Shown here: positions 24,833 through 34,382 of the stretch, one piece after another | Layout: each line of letters opens with the position of its first letter | Numbering within the stretch: the stretch's first letter is position 1 | NCBI RefSeq assembly: GCF_020740535.1 | Contig: NZ_CP082362.1 | Coordinates: forward strand, 5,639,501 to 5,703,500 | DNA length: 64,000 bases | Origin: Streptomyces profundus | GTDB taxonomy: Bacteria; Actinomycetota; Actinomycetes; Streptomycetales; Streptomycetaceae | Direction: 5' to 3' | Program-made: the position numbers and the translations under genes | The notes under the pieces: model-generated | The model's database searches: none | What the model was told of the DNA's origin: nothing | Seen by the model: the letters and a program-made list of their open reading frames with translations, nothing else

Positions 24833-27283
24833 TCAGCCCAGCGGCCCGGCGACCGTGTCCACCGCCTTGGCCAGGGGGACGCCCGAGCCGTCGCGGCGCG
24901 GATCGGGCTCAGGCAGCTCCACCGGGGCGCCCGCCTTGGTGGCCGCGCGGGCCGGGGAAGCGCCCGCCCAGGCGAAGACCAGCCGCTCCTCGCCCTTGAG
25001 GAACCGCTGACAGCGCACCCCGCCGGTGGCCCGGCCCTTGCGCGGGTACTGGTCGAACGGCGTCACCTTCGCCGAGCGCAGCGAGTCGTCCAGCGTGCCC
25101 GAGCCGCTGGCCACCGTGAACACCAGGGCGTCCCGCGCCGGATCGACCACCGTGAAGGAGAGCACCCTGGCTCCCTGGCCCAGCTTCACGCCGGCCATCC
25201 CGCCGGCCTGCCGCCCCTGCGGTCTGACCTGGGCGGCCGGATAGCGCAGCAGCTGCGCCTCGTCCGTGATGAAGACCAGATCCTCCTCACCCGTGCGCAG
25301 CTCCGCCGCGCCGACGACGCGGTCGCCCTCGCGGAGCGCGATGACCTCCAACTCCTCCTTGTTGGCCGGGTAGTCGGGCACCACGCGTTTCACCACGCCG
25401 GCCTCCGTGCCGATGGCAAGCCCCGGCGACGACTCGTCCAGCGAGGTCAGACAGACCACCCGCTCGTCCGCGCCGAGCGAGACGAACTCCGACACCTGGG
25501 CGCCGCCGGCCAGGCTGGGCGCCGAGGCGGCGGGGGGCAGCGCCGGCAGATCCACCACGGAGATCCGCAGCAGCCGCCCGGCCGAGGTGACCGCGCCGAT
25601 CTCGCCCCTGATGGTGGAGTGCGCGGCGGAGACGATCACATCGTGCTTGCCGCGCTTGGGCGCCTCCTCAAGCGAGGCGTGCCCGTCGGCGGTGCGGGCC
25701 AGCAGCCCCGTGGAGGAGAGCAACACCCGGCAGGGATCGTCGGAGACCTCAAGGGGGAGCACCTCGACCGGTGTGCCCTCGGCCTCGACCAGCTCGGTGC
25801 GGCGCGGGGTGCCGAACTTCTTGGCGACCTCGGCCAGCTCGCCGGAGACCAGCTTCCGCAGCTCGGCGTCCGAGTCGAGGATGCGGGTCAGCTCCTCGAT
25901 CTCCCCGGTCAGCCGATCCCGTTCGGTTTCCAGCTCCAGCCGGTCGAACTTGGTCAGCCGGCGCAGCGGGGTGTCCAGGATGTACTGCGTCTGGATCTCC
26001 GAAAGACCGAAGCGGCCGATCAGGGCCTCCTTGGCCTGGGCCGCGTTCTCGCTGGAGCGGATCAGCCGGATCACCTCGTCGATGTCCAGCAGCGCCACCA
26101 GCAGGCCCTCGACCAGGTGCAGCCGGTCCCGCCGCTTGGTGCGCCGGAACTCGCTGCGCCGCCTGACCACCTCGAAACGGTGGTCGACATAGACCTGGAG
26201 CAGCTCGCGCAGGCCCATCGTCAACGGCTGGCCGTCCACCAGGGCCACGTTGTTGATGCCGAAGGTCTCCTCCATGGGCGTCAGCTTGAAGAGCTGCGCC
26301 AGGACGGCCTCGGGGTTGAAGCCGTTCTTCACCTCGATGACCAGGCGGAGGCCGTTCTCCCGGTCCGTCAGGTCCTTGACGTCGGCGATGCCCTGGAGCT
26401 TCTTGGCGTTGACCAGGTCCTTGATCTTGGCGATCACCTTCTCCGGGCCGACGGCGAAGGGGAGTTCGGTGACGACCAGGCCCCGGCGGCGGGCCGAGAC
26501 CTTCTCCACCGCGACCGTGGCGCGCATCCGGAACGTGCCACGGCCCGTGCGGTAGGCGTCCCTGATGCCGTCCAGGCCGACGATCCGACCGCCCGTCGGC
26601 AGGTCGGGCCCGGGGACGAGCCGGGTCAGCGCCTCCAGATCCGCGTTCGGATACCGGATCAGATGGCGGGCCGCGGCGATCACCTCGACGAGGTTGTGCG
26701 GCGGCATGTTGGTCGCCATCCCCACCGCGATGCCGCTGGAGCCGTTCACCAGCAGGTTGGGGTAGGCGGCGGGGAGCGCGGCCGGCTCCTGCTCGCTTCC
26801 GTCGTAGTTGGCCGCGAAGTCAACCGTGTCCTCGTCGATCGAGGCCACCATCAGACTGGCGGCCGGCGCCGACTTGCACTCCGTGTACCGCATGGCGGCG
26901 GGTGGGTCGTCGTTCCCCAGCGAACCGAAGTTCCCATGGCCGTCGACCAGGGGCAGCCGCATCGAGAAGGACTGGGCCATCCGGACGAGCGCGTCGTAGA
27001 TCGCGGAGTCCCCGTGCGGGTGGAGCTTGCCCATCACCTCGCCGACCACCCGGGCGCACTTCACATAGGACCGGTCGGGACGCAGCCCCATGTCGTGCAT
27101 CTGGTAGAGGATGCGGCGCTGTACCGGCTTGAGCCCGTCCCGCGCGTCGGGCAGGGCGCGCGAGTAGATCACCGAGTACGCGTACTCCAGGAAGGAGCCC
27201 CGCATCTCATCGACCACATCGATGTCGAGGATGCGTTCCTCGAACTCCTCAGGAGGCGGGGCTTGCTTGCTGCGGCGGGCCAT
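24833..27283 (-). CDS. parC: DNA topoisomerase IV subunit A
   Basis: An 816-residue type IIA topoisomerase A subunit that breaks and rejoins DNA with ParE. The catalytic tyrosine is Tyr133 in AMRYTECK; the quinolone-resistance-determining segment reads HPHGDSAIYDALVRMAQ with Ser93 and Asp97 at the usual positions, both drug-sensitive types. The C-terminal part (~510-800) shows the beta-pinwheel repeats, including GRQAGGMAGVKL and the PRKGRATGGVRCQ block. Start ATG at 27283. It is on the opposite strand from parE with about 9 kb of accessory DNA between them, so the subunits are not co-transcribed. It is divergent from the M16 peptidase gene. Confidence 0.95.
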   Translation of the reverse strand: MARRSKQAPPPEEFEERILDIDVVDEMRGSFLEYAYSVIYSRALPDARDGLKPVQRRILYQMHDMGLRPDRSYVKCARVVGEVMGKLHPHGDSAIYDALVRMAQSFSMRLPLVDGHGNFGSLGNDDPPAAMRYTECKSAPAASLMVASIDEDTVDFAANYDGSEQEPAALPAAYPNLLVNGSSGIAVGMATNMPPHNLVEVIAAARHLIRYPNADLEALTRLVPGPDLPTGGRIVGLDGIRDAYRTGRGTFRMRATVAVEKVSARRRGLVVTELPFAVGPEKVIAKIKDLVNAKKLQGIADVKDLTDRENGLRLVIEVKNGFNPEAVLAQLFKLTPMEETFGINNVALVDGQPLTMGLRELLQVYVDHRFEVVRRRSEFRRTKRRDRLHLVEGLLVALLDIDEVIRLIRSSENAAQAKEALIGRFGLSEIQTQYILDTPLRRLTKFDRLELETERDRLTGEIEELTRILDSDAELRKLVSGELAEVAKKFGTPRRTELVEAEGTPVEVLPLEVSDDPCRVLLSSTGLLARTADGHASLEEAPKRGKHDVIVSAAHSTIRGEIGAVTSAGRLLRISVVDLPALPPAASAPSLAGGAQVSEFVSLGADERVVCLTSLDESSPGLAIGTEAGVVKRVVPDYPANKEELEVIALREGDRVVGAAELRTGEEDLVFITDEAQLLRYPAAQVRPQGRQAGGMAGVKLGQGARVLSFTVVDPARDALVFTVASGSGTLDDSLRSAKVTPFDQYPRKGRATGGVRCQRFLKGEERLVFAWAGASPARAATKAGAPVELPEPDPRRDGSGVPLAKAVDTVAGPLG

Positions 27284-27424
27284 CGCGGCAGGGCTCCTTC
27301 GTACAGGCGGGCGGGTTGCTGGCGACCATTGTGGACCGCCCCGCTGACAACCGGGAACTTCGCACGCCCTGGCTCACCTTGCATAAGGTGACAGGCATCT
27401 CTACCGACCGAGCGAAGGGACCTC

Positions 27425-28774
27425 ATGTCCATGGGCCACACGGCCAGCCCGCAGGATACCGTTGGTGGGCTCACCGCGACCGAGCACAGACTCGCCAACG
27501 GATTGCGGGTGGTGCTCTCAGAGGACCATCTCACGCCGGTCGCCGCCGTCTGCATCTGGTATGACGTCGGTTCCCGGCACGAGGTGCCCGGGCGCACCGG
27601 ACTGGCGCACCTTTTCGAGCACCTGATGTTCCAGGGATCGGAACAAGTCAAGGGCAACGGCCACTTCGAGCTGGTGCAGGGGGCCGGCGGCTCGCTCAAC
27701 GGCACCACCAGTTTCGAGCGCACCAACTACTTCGAGACGATGCCGGCCCACCAGCTGGAGCTGGCCCTGTGGCTGGAAGCCGACCGGATGGGCACCCTGC
27801 TCAGCGCGCTGGACGACGAGTCCATGGAGAACCAGCGCGACGTGGTCAAGAACGAGCGCAGGCAGCGCTACGACAACGTCCCCTACGGCACCGCCTTCGA
27901 GCGGCTGACCGCGATGGTCTTCCCCGAGGGGCACCCCTACCACCACACCCCGATCGGCTCGATGGCCGATCTGGACGCGGCCACCCTGGAGGACGCCAGG
28001 GAGTTCTTCCGCACCTACTACGCGCCGAACAACGCGGTCATCTCGGTGGTCGGGGACATCGACCCGGAGCAGACCCTGGCCTGGTTGGAGCGGTACTTCG
28101 GCTCGATCCCGAGCCACGACGGCAAGCGCCCGCCGCGCGACGGCTCGTTGCCCGAGGTGATCGGGGCGGAGCTGCGCGAGGAGCTCCACGAGGACGTGCC
28201 GGCCCGCGCCCTGATGGCCGTCTACCGGCTGCCCCACGACGGCACCAGGGAGGCCGACGCGGCCGACCTGGCGCTCACCGCGCTCGGCGGCGGGGAGTCC
28301 TCCCGGCTCTACAACCGGCTGGTGCGCCACGACCGCACCGCGGTCTCGGCCGGCTTCGGCATGCTGCGGCTGGCCGGCGCGCCCTCGTTGGGCTGGCTGG
28401 ACGTCAAGACCTCGGGTGACGCGGGGATCGCCGAGATCGAGGCGGCCGTCGAGGAGGAGCTGACCCGCTTCGCCGAGGAGGGGCCGAGCCCCGAGGAGAT
28501 GGAGCGCGCCCAGGCCCAGTTGGAGCGGGAGTGGCTGGACCGGCTGGCCACGGTCGGCAGCCGCGCCGACGAACTGTGCAAGTACGCCGTCCTGTTCGGT
28601 GACGCCACCCTGGCGCTGACCGCCGTGCGGCGGATCCTGGAGATCACCCCCGAGGAGGTCCGCGCGGTGGCGGCGGCCCGACTGCGCTCGGACAACCGGG
28701 GGGTGTTGGTGTACGAGCCGACGCCCACAGCGGACGAGGAGCAGGCGACGGAGACCGAGGGGGAGCAGAAGTGA
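27425..28774 (+). CDS. M16-family zinc metallopeptidase, catalytic subunit
   Basis: A 449-residue M16B peptidase (processing-peptidase-like). The inverted zinc motif HLFEH is at residues 62-66, with the third ligand Glu in the VVKNERRQR segment near residue 142. The C-terminal M16_C domain follows from ~residue 190. There is no signal peptide, so it is cytoplasmic. Start ATG at 27425 follows GAAGGGA. It overlaps the next gene by four bases (GTGA), and the pair matches the bacterial two-subunit architecture in which one chain has the zinc site and the other supplies the partner half of the chamber. The substrates are unknown peptides. Confidence 0.92.
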   Translation: MSMGHTASPQDTVGGLTATEHRLANGLRVVLSEDHLTPVAAVCIWYDVGSRHEVPGRTGLAHLFEHLMFQGSEQVKGNGHFELVQGAGGSLNGTTSFERTNYFETMPAHQLELALWLEADRMGTLLSALDDESMENQRDVVKNERRQRYDNVPYGTAFERLTAMVFPEGHPYHHTPIGSMADLDAATLEDAREFFRTYYAPNNAVISVVGDIDPEQTLAWLERYFGSIPSHDGKRPPRDGSLPEVIGAELREELHEDVPARALMAVYRLPHDGTREADAADLALTALGGGESSRLYNRLVRHDRTAVSAGFGMLRLAGAPSLGWLDVKTSGDAGIAEIEAAVEEELTRFAEEGPSPEEMERAQAQLEREWLDRLATVGSRADELCKYAVLFGDATLALTAVRRILEITPEEVRAVAAARLRSDNRGVLVYEPTPTADEEQATETEGEQK

Positions 28775-30159
28775 CCGAGCCCAACCCGAAGATGACGCTG
28801 CACGCGCAGCCCACCGCAGGACAGGCCAAGCCGTGGGCGTTCCCCGCGCCCGAGCGCGGCACGCTGCCCAACGGGCTGACCGTGCTGCGCAGTCACCGTC
28901 CGGGGCAGCAGGTGATCGCCGTCGAGATCAACCTGACGGCGCCGCTGGACGCGGAGCCCGACGGCCTGGAGGGCGTGGCGACGATCATGGCCCGGGGCCT
29001 GTCCGAGGGCACCGACCGGCACACGGCCGAGGAGTTCGCCGCCGAGCTGGAGCGCTGCGGCGCCACCCTGGACGCCTACGCCGACCACGTCGGCGTCCGC
29101 GTCTCCCTTGAGGTGCCGGCTTCCCGCCTCGACGGCGCGCTCCGGCTGGTGGCGGACGCGCTGCGCGCCCCCGCCTTCCCCGAGCACGAGATCGAGCGGC
29201 TGGTCGCCAACCGGCTGGACGAGATCCCGCACGAGCTGGCCAACCCGGCCAGGCGGGCGGCGATGACGCTGAGCGCCACGCTCTTCGCCGCGAGCTCCCG
29301 GCTCTCCCGCCCTCGCCAGGGCACCGCCGAGAGCGTGCGGGGCATCGGTGCCAAGGACGTGCGCGACTTCTACGCCGCGCACATCCGCCCGGCCGGCGCC
29401 ACCGCCGTGGTGGTCGGCGATCTCACCGGCATCGACCTGGACGCGGTGCTGGAGGCGACCCTGGGCGTCTGGCAGGGCGCGCCGGCCGCGTCCGTCCGCT
29501 GGGCGCCGGCGCAGGTGTGGGAGGAGTCCCGCGTGGTGATCGTCCACCGCCCCGACGCGGTCCAGACGCAGGTGCTGATCGGCCGGATCGGCCCGGACCG
29601 GCACGACCCGGTGTGGCCGGCCCACCGGTTGGGCGTCTACTGCCTCGGCGGCACCATCACCTCCCGGCTCGACCGGGTGCTGCGCGAGGAGAAGGGCTAC
29701 ACCTACGGGATCAGGGCGTCCACCCATGTGCTGCGCTCCAGCGCCCGGGGGGACGGCATCTCCCTGCTGGGCATCAGGGGTTCGGTGGCCACCGAGGTCA
29801 CGGGCCCGGCGCTGGCCGACCTGTGGCAGGTGCTGCGCACCCTGGCCGCCGAGGGGCTGACCGACGAGGAGCGGGACACGGCGGTCCAGTTCCTCGTCGG
29901 CGTCGCTCCGTTGAGCTTCGAGACGGCGTCGGCCGTGGCCGGCGCGCTGGCCGACCAGGTGGAGGAGGAACTGCCGGACGACTACCAGGCCAAGCTCTAC
30001 GCCCGGCTCGCCGACACCGGCACGGTGGAGGCGACGGCGGCGGTGGTGCGGGCCTTCCCGCCGGACGGTCTGGTGACGGTGTTGGTCGGCGACGCCAAGC
30101 AGATCGCCGACCCGGTGCGGGAGCTGGGCATCGGCGAGGTCGAGGTGCTCACCGACTAG
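28771..30159 (+). CDS. M16-family protein, non-catalytic partner subunit
   Basis: A 462-residue M16 homologue lacking the HxxEH zinc motif: the equivalent region reads DGLEGVATIMARGLSEG. It keeps the C-terminal M16_C features, including LREEKGYTYGIRAS, whose Arg/Tyr pair in family heterodimers contacts substrate. It is therefore the structural half of a heterodimeric peptidase with the preceding gene. Start GTG at 28771 overlaps the upstream stop as GTGA, indicating translational coupling. A canonical hairpin with a T-rich tail follows, ending the two-gene operon. Confidence 0.9.
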   Translation: MTEPNPKMTLHAQPTAGQAKPWAFPAPERGTLPNGLTVLRSHRPGQQVIAVEINLTAPLDAEPDGLEGVATIMARGLSEGTDRHTAEEFAAELERCGATLDAYADHVGVRVSLEVPASRLDGALRLVADALRAPAFPEHEIERLVANRLDEIPHELANPARRAAMTLSATLFAASSRLSRPRQGTAESVRGIGAKDVRDFYAAHIRPAGATAVVVGDLTGIDLDAVLEATLGVWQGAPAASVRWAPAQVWEESRVVIVHRPDAVQTQVLIGRIGPDRHDPVWPAHRLGVYCLGGTITSRLDRVLREEKGYTYGIRASTHVLRSSARGDGISLLGIRGSVATEVTGPALADLWQVLRTLAAEGLTDEERDTAVQFLVGVAPLSFETASAVAGALADQVEEELPDDYQAKLYARLADTGTVEATAAVVRAFPPDGLVTVLVGDAKQIADPVRELGIGEVEVLTD

Positions 30160-30212
30160 TACTCGTACGGACCGATACCGACGGGCGACGACCAGTCGGT
30201 GCGCGGCGCGGC

Positions 30213-30249
30213 AGGGGACCGGAACGGCCACCGGTCCCCTTCGCTTTTT
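30213..30249 (+). terminator. Rho-independent terminator after the M16 operon
   Basis: A perfect 10-base stem (30213-30222, AGGGGACCGG, with 30231-30240) is followed by TCGCTTTTT. It is one of the few hairpins in the window with a real U-tract. Confidence 0.85.
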
Positions 30250-30382
30250 CGGATAAACGACCGAAAGGCGGTCGCTCGGCAGGGGCCCTATCGGCATTCC
30301 CGGGGTTTTGCCATACAGTTCGTGGGAGTGACCCGGTAGTAATGCGACAGGGCAACGCCGGCTATGTCTGTGGGGGTTGTTT

Positions 30383-31060
30383 ATGCGCATCTCCGCGCAC
30401 ACCGTATGCACGGCGATCCGTGACGACATCGTGGGCGGAGTGCTGCCGCCGGGGGCGAGGTTGGCCGAGGAGCAGCTGGCGCAGCGCTATGGCGTCTCCC
30501 GGGTCCCCGTCCGCGAGGCGCTGCGGACGTTGGAGTCCGAGGGCTTCGTGGTGTCCAGGCGCCATGCCGGCGCCTGTGTCGCCCAGTTGGGAGACCGCGA
30601 GGCCGCGGATCTGCTGGACGTGCGGGCGCTGGTGGAGCCGCTGGGCGCCGCCCGCGCGGCCCAACGCCGCACGGAGGCGCACCTCAAGGTGCTCAGGGGC
30701 CTGGTCAGGCTCGGTCGGCAGCGGGCCGGGCAGGGGCAGGAGGCGGATCTGCGTTCGCTTGGCGACTGGTTCCACGAGACGGTCGCGCAGGCCACGTGCA
30801 GCCCCGGACTCACCGATCTGCTGGTGCAGTTGCGCCGCAAGGTCACCTGGCTCTACACGGCCGAACCGCTGTCCAGGGCCGTCGGGCTCTGGCAGGAGCG
30901 CGGCGCCCTGGTGGACGCCATCGCGCGGGGGGACGCGGAGCGGGCCAGATCCCTTTCGGCCGCCCAGCTGGAGCGGACGAGGCCGGCCCGCCGACAGTTC
31001 CACGGCGAGGTCGTGAGAGACCGGAAACCTTCCGTAAACACGGTGCGCGGTCAGATTTAA
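30383..31060 (+). CDS. GntR/FadR-family transcriptional regulator
   Basis: A 225-residue regulator with an N-terminal winged helix (LAEEQLAQRYGVSRVPVREALRTLE, residues ~29-53, shown here in two parts: LAEEQLAQRYGVS and RVPVREALRTLE) and a C-terminal FCD domain. ATG 30383 is preferred because GGGGG lies six bases upstream; a TTG two codons earlier is an alternative. It is followed by a convergent HPr gene. In Streptomyces a GntR gene at this position beside ptsH is conserved, which raises but does not prove a link with sugar metabolism. Repeats in the downstream gap are listed separately. Confidence 0.87.
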   Translation: MRISAHTVCTAIRDDIVGGVLPPGARLAEEQLAQRYGVSRVPVREALRTLESEGFVVSRRHAGACVAQLGDREAADLLDVRALVEPLGAARAAQRRTEAHLKVLRGLVRLGRQRAGQGQEADLRSLGDWFHETVAQATCSPGLTDLLVQLRRKVTWLYTAEPLSRAVGLWQERGALVDAIARGDAERARSLSAAQLERTRPARRQFHGEVVRDRKPSVNTVRGQI

Positions 31061-31133
31061 CAGCGACCGTATACACAGGAGGGTGACGGTCCTCGAAAAG
31101 CGCCGCGAGAATGTTCGGCGCCCATTTCACCGA

Positions 31134-31187
31134 CCGAAAGCTGACCGGCTGCTGACGGAAAGCTTTCCGAAAGCTGCCCGAAAGCAG
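31134..31187. repeat. CCGAAAGC repeats and a palindrome between GntR and HPr genes
   Basis: CCGAAAGC(T/A)G occurs at 31134-31143, 31167-31176 and 31178-31187, and the 14-base perfect palindrome CGGAAAGCTTTCCG spans 31156-31169. All fall in the 161-base gap between the convergent genes. They might form a terminator-like fold or bind a regulator; neither can be decided by reading. Confidence 0.5.
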
Positions 31188-31221
31188 AAATCCGATCCGC
31201 CTGTTTATCCGGGACGTTTCC

Positions 31222-31512
31222 TCATACCGTTTCCGGCAGCTCGTCGAGCCCCTCGGCGACGAGCCGGGCCAGCCGCTCCAGGGCCGCCTCCGCCGCCTGG
31301 GCCTCCTCGGCCGGCGACGCCAGCACGATCTCCTCGCCGCCCTGCGCGCCGAGGCTGAGGACGGCGAGCATCGAGGCGGCGTTCACCGGCGCCCCGCCCG
31401 CCCTGGCGACGGTCACCGGCACACCGGTGGCGGTGGCGGCCCGCACGAAGATCGACGCGGGCCTGGCGTGGAGCCCCTCGGCCCAACCGATGGTGACGCG
31501 GCGCTCGACCAT
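31222..31512 (-). CDS. ptsH: HPr phosphocarrier protein
   Basis: A 96-residue HPr of the sugar phosphotransferase system, which takes phosphate from enzyme I and passes it to sugar-specific EIIA domains. His15 in the motif LHARPAS is the phosphorylated residue, and the NAASMLAVLSLGA segment near residue 44 is the regulatory-serine region with Ser47. The ATG at 31512 has GGAGG eight bases upstream. As in S. coelicolor, ptsH is separate from the enzyme I and EIIA genes. It is divergent from the protein acetyltransferase gene over 94 bases. Confidence 0.93.
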   Translation of the reverse strand: MVERRVTIGWAEGLHARPASIFVRAATATGVPVTVARAGGAPVNAASMLAVLSLGAQGGEEIVLASPAEEAQAAEAALERLARLVAEGLDELPETV

Positions 31513-31606
31513 GTGTGTGTCCTCCGGGAGATGGGTGGCTGGACCGGATGGTCGCGCGGTGGCGCCGAGCCGCCCGTTGCGACCATGCCAACCGTACGCT
31601 GATGCC

Positions 31607-34306
31607 ATGGGACCACTCGGCCAACCCGCCCAACCCGCGTACCCCGCCCACTGGGAAGCCGATGTGGTGCTTCGGGACGGCGGCACCGCCCACATCAGAC
31701 CCATCGCCCCCTCGGACGCGGAACGCCTGGTCAGCTTCTACGAACGGGTCTCCGACGAGTCGAAGTTCTACCGCTTCTTCGCGCCCTACCCCCGGCTCTC
31801 CGACCGCGATGTGCACCGCTTCACCCACCACGACTACGTGGACCGGGTGGGGCTCGCCGCCACCGTCGGGGACGAGTTCCTCGCCACCGTCCGCTTCGAC
31901 CGGGTGGACCGCGCGGGCCGCGCCGCCTCGGCGCCGGCCGACCGGGCCGAGGTGGCGTTCCTGGTCGAGGACGCCCACCAGGGGCGCGGCCTGGCCTCCA
32001 CGCTGCTGGAGCACATCGCCGCGGTGGCGCGGGAGCGCGGGGTGCGCCGCTTCGAGGCCGAGGTGCTGCCGGCCAACGGCAAGATGATCAAGGTCTTCAC
32101 CGACGCCGGCTACTCCCAGCGGCGCAGCTTCGCTGACGGCGCCGTGCACCTCAGCCTCGATCTCGCCCCCACCGCCGAGTCGCTGGCCGTGATGCGGGCC
32201 CGCGAACAGCGCGCCGAGGCCCACTCCGTGCAGCGCCTCCTCTCGCCGGGCAGCGTGGCCGTGGTCGGCGCCGGCCGCCGACCCGGCGGGGCGGGGCGCA
32301 CCGTGCTCGCCGGGCTGCTCGCCGGCGGCTTCACCGGCCGCCTCTACGCCGTCAACCGCGCCCTGCCGCCCGAGACCGAGGTGCTCGGCGGCGCCCCGGC
32401 GTTCCGCTCGGTGCGGGACATCCCCGGCACCGTCGACCTCGCCGTGCTGGCGGTGCCGGCCGACGAGGTGGCCGCCGCGCTGGACGACTGCGCCGAGCGC
32501 GGCGTCCAGGGCCTGATCGTGCTGGCCGCCGGCCACGACCGGCGCGAACAGCGCGAGCTGGTGCGCCGGGCGCGCGCCCAGGGCATGCGGATCGTCGGCC
32601 CCAACGCCTTCGGCGTGATCAACACCGCGCCCGCGATCAGCCTCAACGCGAGCCCGGCGCCCCGGCTGCCCGCCGCGGGACGGATCGGCCTCTTCACCCA
32701 GTCCGCGCCCATGGGCATCGCCGTCCTCGACGAGTTGGAGAGCCGGGGCGGTGGCCTCTCCACCTTCGTCTCGGCCGGCAACCGGGCCGACGTCTCGGGC
32801 AACGACGTGCTGCAGTTCTGGCACGCCGACGAGCGCACCGACGTCGTCCTGCTCTATCTGGAGTCGGTCGGCAACCCGCGTAAGTTCACCCGCCTCGCCC
32901 GGCGCAGCGCGGAGGCGGGGAAGCCCGTCGTGGTGGTGCGCGGCGGCCGGCACAGCGGCGGCGCGCCCCCGCTGGGGCACATGGTGCCGACCAGCCACAC
33001 ACCGGAGGAGACGGTCTCGGCGCTGCTCCGCCAGGCCGGGGCGATCCAGGCCGACACCGCCGTCGAACTGGTCGACATCGGGTTGCTGTTGGCCCACCAG
33101 CCGCTGCCCGACGGGCCCCGCGTCGCCGTCGTGGGCAACGCCCAGGCGATCGGCCTGATCGCGCACGACGCCTGCCGCGCCCAACGGCTGCGCCCGCTGC
33201 CGCTGAACGGCCTCGGGGACGCCGCAGGGCCCGCCGAGTTCGGCGCGGCGGTGGCCGCCGCGCTCGCCGACCCGGGAGCCGACGCGGTGCTCGTCGCCGT
33301 CGCCCCCACGGTCGGCGGCGAGTTGGGCGTCGAGGACCTGGCGACCGCGCTGCGCGCCGCCGAGGCCGGCGCCGACAGCGGGAAGCCGGTGCTGGTCGCC
33401 CAACTCGCCCTGGACGAGTTGGCCGGCGAGCTGAGCGAACGCGGCATCCCCACCTACCCGTCGGCCGAACGCGCCGCGCGGGCGCTGGCGCAGGCGGTGC
33501 GGCACGCGGAGTGGCGGGCCGGCGCCCAGAACCGGGGGCGGGCCTTCGAGTTCGACGACATCGACGAGCCCGCGGCGGCCAGGCTGCTCGCCGGGGTCAG
33601 CGTTCCCGAGGGGGCCAAGGACACCGCGCTCGAACCGGCCGGCGTCACCGCGCTGCTGGCCACCTACGGCATCGAGGTGCTGCCCACGCTGCCGGCCCCG
33701 ACGCCGGAGGCGGCCGTGGCCGCCGCGCGGACGCTGGGCTTCCCGGTGGCGCTGAAGGCGTCCGCGCCGCGGCTGCGGCACCGCGCGGAGCCGGGATCCA
33801 TCCGGCTCGACCTGGCGGGCGCCGCCGACCTGCGCCGCGCCTACGCCGAACTGACCGACCGGCTCGGCGATCCGGCCGACACCGGGCCCACGGTCCAGGC
33901 GATGGTGGCCAGGGGCGTGGACACGGTGGTGCGGGCCACCGTCGACCCGGCGATCGGGGCCGCGCTCTCCTTCGGTCTCGCCGGGCCGGCATCCGAGCTG
34001 CTGGGCGATGTCGGCCACCGGCTGCTGCCGGCCACCGACCGGGATGTCGCGACGCTGATCCGCTCCATCAGGGCCGCGCCCATCCTCTTCGGCTGGCGCG
34101 GCGCGCGCCCGGTGGACACGGGGGCCCTGGAGGAACTGCTGGGCCGGCTGGGGCGGCTGGTGGACGACCGCCCCGAGATCACCGCCGTCGAACTCGAACC
34201 CGTGGTCGTCGCTGACCAGGGGGTGGCCGTGCTGGGCGCCTCGGTGCGGGTGGCGCCCCCGCCGCCGCGACCTGATCTCGGCCCGCGCCGGTTGCCCGCC
34301 TACTGA
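31607..34306 (+). CDS. Protein lysine acetyltransferase: GNAT fused to ADP-forming acyl-CoA-synthetase-like domains
   Basis: An 899-residue protein. Residues ~20-190 are a GNAT acetyltransferase with the acetyl-CoA loop EDAHQGRGLASTLLEHI; ~205-660 are CoA-binding and succinyl-CoA-synthetase-like domains (SPGSVAVVGAGRRPGGAG; RIVGPNAFGVINT); ~675-890 is an ATP-grasp-like domain. This is the layout of the Streptomyces PatA enzymes, with GNAT at the N-terminus, unlike Salmonella Pat where GNAT is C-terminal. Pat enzymes acetylate acyl-CoA synthetases and so switch off acetate activation; the large domain acts as a sensor rather than an enzyme. ATG 31607 is chosen because the GNAT domain starts shortly after it. 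Confidence 0.88.
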   Translation: MGPLGQPAQPAYPAHWEADVVLRDGGTAHIRPIAPSDAERLVSFYERVSDESKFYRFFAPYPRLSDRDVHRFTHHDYVDRVGLAATVGDEFLATVRFDRVDRAGRAASAPADRAEVAFLVEDAHQGRGLASTLLEHIAAVARERGVRRFEAEVLPANGKMIKVFTDAGYSQRRSFADGAVHLSLDLAPTAESLAVMRAREQRAEAHSVQRLLSPGSVAVVGAGRRPGGAGRTVLAGLLAGGFTGRLYAVNRALPPETEVLGGAPAFRSVRDIPGTVDLAVLAVPADEVAAALDDCAERGVQGLIVLAAGHDRREQRELVRRARAQGMRIVGPNAFGVINTAPAISLNASPAPRLPAAGRIGLFTQSAPMGIAVLDELESRGGGLSTFVSAGNRADVSGNDVLQFWHADERTDVVLLYLESVGNPRKFTRLARRSAEAGKPVVVVRGGRHSGGAPPLGHMVPTSHTPEETVSALLRQAGAIQADTAVELVDIGLLLAHQPLPDGPRVAVVGNAQAIGLIAHDACRAQRLRPLPLNGLGDAAGPAEFGAAVAAALADPGADAVLVAVAPTVGGELGVEDLATALRAAEAGADSGKPVLVAQLALDELAGELSERGIPTYPSAERAARALAQAVRHAEWRAGAQNRGRAFEFDDIDEPAAARLLAGVSVPEGAKDTALEPAGVTALLATYGIEVLPTLPAPTPEAAVAAARTLGFPVALKASAPRLRHRAEPGSIRLDLAGAADLRRAYAELTDRLGDPADTGPTVQAMVARGVDTVVRATVDPAIGAALSFGLAGPASELLGDVGHRLLPATDRDVATLIRSIRAAPILFGWRGARPVDTGALEELLGRLGRLVDDRPEITAVELEPVVVADQGVAVLGASVRVAPPPPRPDLGPRRLPAY

Positions 34307-34382
34307 GAAACGCCCGCCCGGCGTGCCGGGTTCTGGCTCGCGCGCCCCCTGTGCTGTCCGAGTCGCCCCTTAGGATGGGCGC

